This document shows, in pieces, positions 54,440-61,072 of a DNA stretch of 64,000 bases. Each line of letters begins with the position of its first letter. Within the stretch, counting starts at the first letter, position 1. A program made the position numbers and the translations under genes. Source of the stretch: Flavobacterium luteolum (GTDB taxonomy: Bacteria > Bacteroidota > Bacteroidia > Flavobacteriales > Flavobacteriaceae); contig NZ_CP114286.1 in NCBI RefSeq assembly GCF_027111275.1, positions 1,364,001-1,428,000 of the forward strand, written 5' to 3'. The notes below the pieces were generated by a model. It was given only the letters and a program-made list of their open reading frames with translations, was not told the origin of the DNA and ran no database searches.

Positions 54440-55486
54440 TTATGAGTATTGTTTTAGATAATAGTCTTTATAAGAGCCAGAAGTAACATTTTGAAGCCAT
54501 TCTTGATTACTAAGATACCAATTGATAGTTTTTTCTAATCCTTCCTCAAAAGTAACTGAAGGTTTCCACCCTAATTCTTTATTAATTTTTGAGGCATCAA
54601 TTGCATAACGCAAATCATGACCTGGTCGATCTTTTACATAGGTAATTAGTTTTTCCGAAGTCCCACTATCCCTATTTAATTTCCCGTCCATAATTTTACA
54701 CAGCAATTTAACTAGCTCAATATTTTTCCATTCATTAAATCCTCCAATATTATACGTTTCATGATTTTTTCCTTCATGAAAAACTAAATCTATTGCAATA
54801 GCATGATCTTCAACAAAAAGCCAATCTCTTGTATAATTTCCATCACCATACACTGGTAATGGTTTATTATTTATAATATTATTTATAAAAAGAGGAATAA
54901 GCTTTTCAGGAAAATGATATGACCCATAGTTATTTGAACAATTGGTAAGAACATATGGCAATCCATAAGTTTCTCCGTAGGCTCTGACAAAATGATCTGA
55001 ACTAGCTTTTGAAGCTGAATATGGCGAGTTTGGATCATATGGCGTTTCTTCAGTAAATAACCCAGTAGAACCTAGAGAACCGTAAACTTCATCTGTACTG
55101 ATATGATAGAATTTTTTTCCTTCAAAATTTCCTTTCCATTGATTCTTAGCTGCGTTTAGCAAATTCATAGTACCAATAACATTTGTCTTAACAAAAGCAA
55201 GAGGGTCTTCAATTGAACGATCCACATGTGATTCTGCCGCTAAGTGCAAAACCCCGTCAAAATCATGTTTTTTGAAAAGTTCATTTATAAAAATTTCATC
55301 AATTATATCTCCTTTAACAAAAGTATAATTTGCTTTGTCTTCAATATCTCTTATATTTTCCAAATTCCCAGCATAAGTTAATGCATCTAAATTAAAAATC
55401 TGATATTCTGGATATTTATTTACAAAACGTCTTACTACATGAGAACCAATAAAACCAGCACCGCCAGTTATTAGAATTTTTTTCAT
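54440..55486 (-). CDS. rfbB: dTDP-glucose 4,6-dehydratase RfbB
   Basis: The 348-residue SDR converts dTDP-glucose into dTDP-4-keto-6-deoxyglucose. KILITGGAGFIGSHVVRRF is the NAD loop, ISTDEVYGSLG and YSASKASSDHFVRAYGETY form the active site with YxxxK, and NCSNNYGSYHFPEKLIPLFI is the dTDP-sugar signature. It lies about 30 kb away from rfbA/C/D but in the same direction and operon. Its product can go to rhamnose or, through the VioA-like aminotransferase, to an amino sugar. Confidence 0.95.
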   Translation of the reverse strand: MKKILITGGAGFIGSHVVRRFVNKYPEYQIFNLDALTYAGNLENIRDIEDKANYTFVKGDIIDEIFINELFKKHDFDGVLHLAAESHVDRSIEDPLAFVKTNVIGTMNLLNAAKNQWKGNFEGKKFYHISTDEVYGSLGSTGLFTEETPYDPNSPYSASKASSDHFVRAYGETYGLPYVLTNCSNNYGSYHFPEKLIPLFINNIINNKPLPVYGDGNYTRDWLFVEDHAIAIDLVFHEGKNHETYNIGGFNEWKNIELVKLLCKIMDGKLNRDSGTSEKLITYVKDRPGHDLRYAIDASKINKELGWKPSVTFEEGLEKTINWYLSNQEWLQNVTSGSYKDYYLKQYS

Positions 55487-55504
55487 TTTTTTTAATACTT
55501 TTTA

Positions 55505-56512
55505 TTAATTTAATAAATCTGAATTTTGTTTTTCTAATTCATTATATATATCTTTTACATCTTGCGAATTTTCTTTTTGCAAAATCAAATTAGCATTATC
55601 TGTATGTACAAAAATAGTATTTCTTAATCCTAAAAAAGTTGTATGACTATCACAGCCGATAACCATATTCCCATTAAGATCTATAGGATGTCCTTTCGAT
55701 ACTAAATATTCGTATACTGACTCAAAAGATCCAAGATCGGACCAAGAAAAAGATGCAGGAACTACCTTAATTTTTTTACTTCTTTCCATCACAGCATAAT
55801 CAATGCTTATTGATGGTATTTGCATTGATAGTTCTAAATCTAAAAACCCTTCTTTTGAAGCTTCCCAAACTGTTCTAGATTTCTCATAAACATCTGGCTG
55901 AAATTGTCTTAATTCATCTAATAACACACTTGCTTTGAAGCAAAACATACCGCTATTCCATAAAAAATTTCCTCTTGCAATGAATTCTTTCGCTGTAGTT
56001 TCGTTTGGCTTTTCGCGAAATGACAATACTTTATCTCCTTTAGATTCTATATAACCATAACCTGTCTCTGGCTTCGTTGGAATAATTCCGAAAGTAACAA
56101 TATAACCTTCTTGAGCTTTAGAAATAGCTTCTTGGATCGCATTATTATATCCCTCCATTTTATCTATTATATGATCTGAAGGTGTAACAATTAATATATC
56201 CTCAGGATTTGAAGCAAAAGCCGCAAAAGCAATTGCGGCCGCTGTATTTCTTGGAGTTGCTTCTACAATATTTAGATACGAAGTTTTCGTCTTATCCATA
56301 ACTTTGCCACTTAGATGATGGTTATCGACATTTCCTACCACCATTACTTTATCTGCTAAATGACTATTGCGTTCTACAGTCATTTCAAATAAAGATTTAC
56401 CTTCAAATATTTCTAAATATTGTTTAGGTTGACTTTTTCGTGAAAGAGGCCATAGTCTACTACCAACCCCTCCCGTTAAAACTACATGTATTATCGATTT
56501 TTTTGTTTCCAT
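55505..56512 (-). CDS. manC: Mannose-1-phosphate guanylyltransferase ManC
   Basis: This 335-residue nucleotidyltransferase starts VVLTGGVGSRLWPLSRKSQPK with the pyrophosphorylase signature. ATPRNTAAAIAFAAF, IVTPSDHII, FREKP and NFLWNSGMFCF are typical of GDP-mannose enzymes. It lacks the C-terminal phosphomannose isomerase domain found in bifunctional types. It would provide GDP-mannose for a mannosyltransferase or other GDP-sugars, but no GDP-mannose dehydratase is visible in the window. Confidence 0.92.
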   Translation of the reverse strand: METKKSIIHVVLTGGVGSRLWPLSRKSQPKQYLEIFEGKSLFEMTVERNSHLADKVMVVGNVDNHHLSGKVMDKTKTSYLNIVEATPRNTAAAIAFAAFASNPEDILIVTPSDHIIDKMEGYNNAIQEAISKAQEGYIVTFGIIPTKPETGYGYIESKGDKVLSFREKPNETTAKEFIARGNFLWNSGMFCFKASVLLDELRQFQPDVYEKSRTVWEASKEGFLDLELSMQIPSISIDYAVMERSKKIKVVPASFSWSDLGSFESVYEYLVSKGHPIDLNGNMVIGCDSHTTFLGLRNTIFVHTDNANLILQKENSQDVKDIYNELEKQNSDLLN

Positions 56513-56543
56513 TTTCTCTAAAACTAAGAAAAGATTTTTAGCT

Positions 56544-57830
56544 CTATAATCTATTATCGGCTACAGTACCTAAAACTCCTTTTACATCATACAATAAACT
56601 ATTTGCTTTTTGCAATTTAGCAAAATCCAATTCTAGAAATTCAGCATGCGAAACTCCAAGAACTATTGCATCAAATTTATTATTTGGAATAGAGTTAAAT
56701 GTTACTAAATTATATTCTTTTTTTACATCATCTGTATTTGCAAGCGGATCAAATATTGTAACTAAAATTCCGTATTCCTTTAATGCCTTTACAACATCTA
56801 CAATTTTAGTATTTCGTACATCTGGACAATTTTCTTTGAAAGTAATTCCAAGCATTAACAGTTCTGCACCATTAACAGAAATACCTTTTTTTATCATTAG
56901 TTTCACTATCTGTGAAGCTACATATTCTCCCATGCTATCATTTAATCGTCTTCCAGCTAATATAATTTCAGGATGATATCCGAATTCTTGTGCTCTTTGA
57001 GCTAAATAATAAGGATCTACACCAATGCAATGCCCTCCAACAAGACCCGGCTTAAATGGCAAAAAGTTCCATTTTGTCGCTGCTGCTGCTAATACTTCTT
57101 GGGTGTCAATATTCATTAAATTGAATATTTTAGCCAATTCATTTACAAAAGCAATATTAATATCTCGCTGTGAGTTTTCAATAACTTTTGCTGCTTCTGC
57201 AACTTTTATTGTTGGAGCTAAATGAGTTCCTGCTGCAATAACAGATTTATATAAAGCATCAACTTTTAATCCTATTTCCGGGGTTGAACCAGAAGTAACT
57301 TTTAGGATTTTTTCAACAGTATGTTCTTTATCTCCTGGATTGATTCTTTCTGGAGAATATCCAGCAAAAAAATCTTCATTAAATTTTAAACCAGAAACAC
57401 GTTCTAAAACAGGAACGCATTGTTCTTCTGTAACTCCAGGATATACTGTAGACTCATAGATCACAATATCTCCTTTTCTCAATACTTTGCCAACTGTCTC
57501 ACTCGATTTATATAACGGAGTCAGATCAGGTCTATTATTTTTATCGACTGGAGTAGGAACCGTAACAATATAATAATTACAACTTGCAATATCATCTACT
57601 GAAGTTGTGCAATACAATCCTTTTTCGTTAGGTTTTTCAACTAAAACCTTTTGCAGAATATCATCTTCAACTTCTAAAGTTGAATCGATTCCTGTTTTTA
57701 AAGAATTGACTCTCGATTCATTTATATCAAAGCCAACAACTTCATATTTTGTTGCAAATAATCGCGCTAAAGGCAGACCAACATATCCTAAACCAATAAC
57801 CGCAATTTTCACATTTTTTTCTAATTCCAT
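56544..57830 (-). CDS. UDP-sugar 6-dehydrogenase (TviB/WbpO-like)
   Basis: The 428-residue NAD-dependent dehydrogenase has VKIAVIGLGYVGLPLARLF at the N-terminus, SPERINPGDKEH as UDP-sugar signature, and the catalytic Cys in LVGGHCIGVDPYYL. ITFKENCPDVRNTK near the C-terminus is usual for UDP-HexNAc 6-dehydrogenases such as TviB, making a UDP-GlcNAcA or UDP-GalNAcA. It is the first gene of the second operon. Its start lies 11 bases after a stem-forming leader. The 4-epimerase at 60079 could supply its substrate or process its product. Confidence 0.9.
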   Translation of the reverse strand: MELEKNVKIAVIGLGYVGLPLARLFATKYEVVGFDINESRVNSLKTGIDSTLEVEDDILQKVLVEKPNEKGLYCTTSVDDIASCNYYIVTVPTPVDKNNRPDLTPLYKSSETVGKVLRKGDIVIYESTVYPGVTEEQCVPVLERVSGLKFNEDFFAGYSPERINPGDKEHTVEKILKVTSGSTPEIGLKVDALYKSVIAAGTHLAPTIKVAEAAKVIENSQRDINIAFVNELAKIFNLMNIDTQEVLAAAATKWNFLPFKPGLVGGHCIGVDPYYLAQRAQEFGYHPEIILAGRRLNDSMGEYVASQIVKLMIKKGISVNGAELLMLGITFKENCPDVRNTKIVDVVKALKEYGILVTIFDPLANTDDVKKEYNLVTFNSIPNNKFDAIVLGVSHAEFLELDFAKLQKANSLLYDVKGVLGTVADNRL

Positions 57831-57841
57831 TTCTTCAATTT

Positions 57842-57908
57842 ATTTAGGTCGTTAAAATTCACGGCTTCGCCGTTCCAAGTCACAAATCTCTGACTCAGCT
57901 ACCTAAAT
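57842..57908 (-). promoter_or_regulatory. Three-stem leader structure before the second operon
   Basis: An outer perfect 8-bp stem (ATTTAGGT at 57842-57849 with ACCTAAAT at 57901-57908) encloses two hairpins. One is ACGGC-TTC-GCCGT (57861-57873). The other is AGTCA at 57878-57882 with TGACT at 57891-57895 around an 8-base loop. The whole can fold as a three-way junction. It lies downstream of the promoter at 57922-57952, so it should be in the transcript's 5' leader. It ends 11 bases before the start codon at 57830, near the ribosome binding site. It may be an RNA control element or a repetitive palindromic element. Confidence 0.55.
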
Positions 57909-57921
57909 TAATCATTTTCGG

Positions 57922-57952
57922 CAAATATAGTACAATAACTCTAGTTATTCAA
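57922..57952 (-). promoter_or_regulatory. Bacteroidetes-type promoter for the second operon
   Basis: On the minus strand a TTG at 57952-57950 (-33 box) is followed after exactly 20 bases by TATATTTG at 57929-57922, a full match to the Bacteroidetes -7 box TAnnTTTG. This spacing lies in the range used by the group. Transcription should start around 57915. It is the best promoter match I found in the intergenic regions and stands right after a terminator. Confidence 0.65.
57934..57949. promoter_or_regulatory. 16-bp palindrome filling the promoter spacer (candidate operator)
   Basis: AATAACT at 57934-57940 and AGTTATT at 57943-57949 are perfect inverted repeats around a two-base centre. They lie wholly between the -33 and -7 boxes, where a bound dimeric regulator would block RNA polymerase. 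No regulator gene is adjacent apart from the UpxY-like one, which is not a known DNA dimer binder. Confidence 0.5.
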
Positions 57953-58044
57953 TACGGTTTCCCGTAATCCTTAAAAACTAATTGTTAATAAAAAAACACT
58001 TAATCCCAAACACTTATTAATCAGGCTGTAAATAATTACTTTAT

Positions 58045-58090
58045 AAAAAAAACAGAAGAAAAAAATCTAAAAAAGACTTTCTCTTCTGTT
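58045..58090 (-). terminator. Rho-independent terminator after the UpxY-like gene
   Basis: Arms 58051-58059 (AACAGAAGA) and 58082-58090 (TCTTCTGTT) pair over nine bases, with further partial pairing of the AT-rich inner sequence. In the minus direction the stem runs into eight T (58045-58052, the last bases of the stem included). It begins 22 bases after the stop of the UpxY-like gene and separates it from the second operon. It could also serve as the site at which an antiterminator acts. Confidence 0.75.
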
Positions 58091-58111
58091 AATTTTACTA
58101 GGATAACGCTA

Positions 58112-58576
58112 TTATTTATATTTTATTTTCAAAATACATCCTAAACTTTCTAATACCAAAGTATAATAATTATTTGAAACTTCTTGAACCACCCCACTTT
58201 GATTGCTGAATACACCCGATTCTATTTTAATTTTATCTCCTACTTGAATAGCAGAAACTGAAACATCACTAATATTAGGAGCTTTAAGACTTTTCTTTAT
58301 TGTTTCTATTTCTTCATTTTTCACAATTGCGGGTTTTCCTAGCCAAAACAAATACCTAACAACCCCTGCCACATTAAAAACAGAACTTCGCTCTGAGTCT
58401 GGCAATTGAACAAAAACGTAAGAGTTAAAAAGTGGCACTTCTATCTTCTTCTTTCTGTCAGACCATTGTTTAACCTGAGTAACAAGCGGACAATAACATT
58501 CCACTCCCAATTGATTGAGTTTATCGGCTACTTTTTTTTCCCATTTAGGTTTTGTATAAACTACGTACCAATTCAT
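58112..58576 (-). CDS. UpxY/NusG-like transcription antiterminator
   Basis: The 154-residue protein starts MNWYVVYTKPKWEKKVADKL, the NusG N-terminal pattern, has CYCPLVTQ, VPLFNSYVFV and VVRYLFWLGKPAIV, and ends with a short KOW-like part (QVGDKIKIESGVFSNQSGVV). Specialised NusG paralogues of this size (UpxY in Bacteroides, RfaH in enterics) keep RNA polymerase going through long surface polysaccharide operons. I start at the ATG at 58574-58576; the TTG 30 bases upstream precedes no conserved residue. It lies directly ahead of the 37-kb operon, as expected for its regulator. Confidence 0.88.
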   Translation of the reverse strand: MNWYVVYTKPKWEKKVADKLNQLGVECYCPLVTQVKQWSDRKKKIEVPLFNSYVFVQLPDSERSSVFNVAGVVRYLFWLGKPAIVKNEEIETIKKSLKAPNISDVSVSAIQVGDKIKIESGVFSNQSGVVQEVSNNYYTLVLESLGCILKIKYK

Positions 58577-58658
58577 TTTTTTATTTATTAAAGAAGTAAA
58601 ACTCAAATACTACTTCACATTTTTACATCATTTCACTTCACTTAATACAAAAATCAAT

Positions 58659-60050
58659 TTAAGACCCTATTCCTCTATATACAAAACCAATAGCCTCAAG
58701 TAACTTCGCATCTAAAATATTTCTTCCATCAAAAACAAAAGCTGGCTTATGCATAGAATCATAAATCTTTTGCCAGTCATAAGTCGTAAATTCGTCCCAC
58801 TCCGTTAAGACTGCAATTGCATGAGCATCTTTACATGCTTCATAAGCATTTTCAAACACATTTAATGCATTTATATTTTCTTGACTAGATCTTGTTTCCA
58901 AATAATTTAAATCACTCAACATTTTATTTTCAGACACTTTAGGATCGTAAACTGAAATTTTAGCTTGTTCGTTTATTAAATCATTAGCCACATAAATTGC
59001 TGCTGATTCTCTAGTATCGTTTGTATCTTTCTTGAAAGCCCAACCTAAAAAAGTTATTTTTTTATCAGCTACTGTATTATACAAAGTCTGAACAATTTTA
59101 TTTGAAAATCTTCTTTTTTGGTGATCATTCATAATAATAACCTGTTCCCAATAATCTGCCACTTCATTCAATCCATATGACTTTGCTATGTAAACTAAGT
59201 TTAGAATATCTTTCTGAAAACAAGAACCGCCAAATCCTACTGAAGCTTTTAAGAATTTAGGACCAATTCTGCTGTCCATTCCAATTGCTCTCGCGACTTC
59301 ACTTACATCTGCACCCGTTTGTTCACATAATTCCGACATTGCATTAATCGAAGAAATTCGTTGCGCTAAAAAAGCATTTGCGGTAAGTTTTGACAATTCT
59401 GATGACCAAACGTTTGTTGTCAAAATTTGATCTTTACTTACCCAATTTGAATAAACATCCACCAATGAATTAATTGCCTCTTCTCCTTCTGGAGTTGTAT
59501 CACCACCAATTAAAATTCTATCTGGATTTAATAAATCTGTAACTGCTGTTCCTTCAGCTAAAAATTCAGGATTTGAAAGAATCTGAAACTGAACACCATT
59601 TCCAGTATTATCTAATATACTTTTAATTGCTTCGGCCGTTCTAACTGGCAAAGTTGATTTCTCAACTACAATTTTATTTTGTTTCGCCACTCTTGCAATC
59701 TGTCTAGCACATAACTCGATATATTTTAAATCAGCCGCCATACCTTTTCCTTTACCGTAAGTTTTGGTTGGAGTATTAACCGAGATAAATATCATTTGAG
59801 CATCGTCTATTGCTTCATCAACATTTGTAGAAAAAAACAGGTTTCTTCCTCGTGCTTCAGCCACAATTTCTGAAAGGCCTGGTTCATATATTGGAATATT
59901 TTCAGGATTTGGATCATTCCAATCAGCTATTCTTTGTTCATTTAAATCAACAACTGTAACCTGAATGTGCGGGCATTTTTGAGCAATAACTGCCATGGTA
60001 GGCCCACCAACATATCCTGCACCAATGCAGCAAATTTTTGTAATTTTCAT
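58659..60050 (-). CDS. ugd: UDP-glucose 6-dehydrogenase (animal/plant-like type)
   Basis: The 463-residue protein oxidises UDP-glucose to UDP-glucuronate. [19 protein letters not shown] (with the [11 protein letters not shown] form) and [11 protein letters not shown] resemble the UGDH type found in animals and plants as well as Bacteroidetes. [16 protein letters not shown] and the catalytic Cys in [15 protein letters not shown] are conserved, and [10 protein letters not shown] is near the end. It is one of three UDP-sugar dehydrogenases in the window. It is separated by 28 bases from the epimerase gene. Confidence 0.93.
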   Translation of the reverse strand: MKITKICCIGAGYVGGPTMAVIAQKCPHIQVTVVDLNEQRIADWNDPNPENIPIYEPGLSEIVAEARGRNLFFSTNVDEAIDDAQMIFISVNTPTKTYGKGKGMAADLKYIELCARQIARVAKQNKIVVEKSTLPVRTAEAIKSILDNTGNGVQFQILSNPEFLAEGTAVTDLLNPDRILIGGDTTPEGEEAINSLVDVYSNWVSKDQILTTNVWSSELSKLTANAFLAQRISSINAMSELCEQTGADVSEVARAIGMDSRIGPKFLKASVGFGGSCFQKDILNLVYIAKSYGLNEVADYWEQVIIMNDHQKRRFSNKIVQTLYNTVADKKITFLGWAFKKDTNDTRESAAIYVANDLINEQAKISVYDPKVSENKMLSDLNYLETRSSQENINALNVFENAYEACKDAHAIAVLTEWDEFTTYDWQKIYDSMHKPAFVFDGRNILDAKLLEAIGFVYRGIGS

Positions 60051-60078
60051 TTGATCTCTTTTATCTTGATCTTAAATT

Positions 60079-61062
60079 TTATTTTAAATTATTCCAATAC
60101 CATCCAACAGCTTCTTTTAAACCTTCTTGCAAAGAATACTTTGGACTATACCCTAGGTTTTTTTTTGCTTTTTCAATACTTGCCAATGAATGGGGAATAT
60201 CTCCGGCTCTATTCTCTCCATAAATGACTGGAATACCTTTTATTTCTGGATCAAATTCCGACAGGTACTCTTTTAAATATTTAACTAAGTCATTCAATGT
60301 ATTCCTATCTCCAAATGCAGTATTATAAACAGAATTGATCGCTTCTGGATTTTTTGAGGTCATTGCTAATTCATTCATCTGAATAACATTATCAATATAG
60401 GTAAAATCACGCGAATAATTTCCATCTCCATTGATCACTGGACTTTCATGATTCATAAATTGTTTTACGAATTTCGGTATTACCGCGGCGTAAGCTCCAT
60501 TTGGATCTTGCTTTCTTCCAAAAACATTAAAATAACGCAAACCTATTGTTTCTAAGCCATAAGTTTTACTGAAAATTTCTGCATATAACTCATTTACATA
60601 TTTAGTAATTGCATAAGGTGATAGTGGTTTCCCGATAACATCCTCAACTTTTGGCAGTCCTTGAGAGTCGCCGTAAGTGGATGAACTTGCTGCATATACA
60701 AATCGTTTTACTTTGGCATCGCGCGCTGCCGTAAGCATATTTAAAAACCCAGAAACATTTACATCATTGGTCGTAATTGGATCTTTAATTGATCTTGGAA
60801 CAGAACCTAAAGCTGCCTGATGCAAAACATAATCAGCACCTTGAACCGCTATAACACAATCAGACATATTTCGAATATCTCCTTCTACCAATTTAAAATC
60901 TGGATTATTCGAAAAATCTTTCAGATTATGACGATGTCCAGTAGCAAAATTGTCCAAACAAACAACTTTGTAACCTAAGCCTAAAAAATACTCCGTCAAA
61001 TTCGAACCGATAAATCCAGCTCCTCCTGTAATCAAAATTGTACTTTTCATTTCTTTTCCCAT
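60079..61062 (-). CDS. UDP-N-acetylglucosamine 4-epimerase-like SDR (WbpP/TviC-like)
   Basis: The 327-residue extended SDR has STILITGGAGFIGSNLTEYF with the NAD loop, AASSSTYGDSQGLPKVED and YAITKYVNELYAEIF with catalytic YxxxK, and LRYFNVFGRKQDPNGAYAAV. This combination is typical of WbpP/TviC epimerases acting on UDP-GlcNAc or UDP-GlcNAcA. A second ATG at 61048-61050 follows four codons in and has an equally purine-rich upstream sequence, so the exact start is open. It lies between wzc and ugd. Confidence 0.9.
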   Translation of the reverse strand: MGKEMKSTILITGGAGFIGSNLTEYFLGLGYKVVCLDNFATGHRHNLKDFSNNPDFKLVEGDIRNMSDCVIAVQGADYVLHQAALGSVPRSIKDPITTNDVNVSGFLNMLTAARDAKVKRFVYAASSSTYGDSQGLPKVEDVIGKPLSPYAITKYVNELYAEIFSKTYGLETIGLRYFNVFGRKQDPNGAYAAVIPKFVKQFMNHESPVINGDGNYSRDFTYIDNVIQMNELAMTSKNPEAINSVYNTAFGDRNTLNDLVKYLKEYLSEFDPEIKGIPVIYGENRAGDIPHSLASIEKAKKNLGYSPKYSLQEGLKEAVGWYWNNLK

Positions 61063-61072
61063 TTATTCAAAT

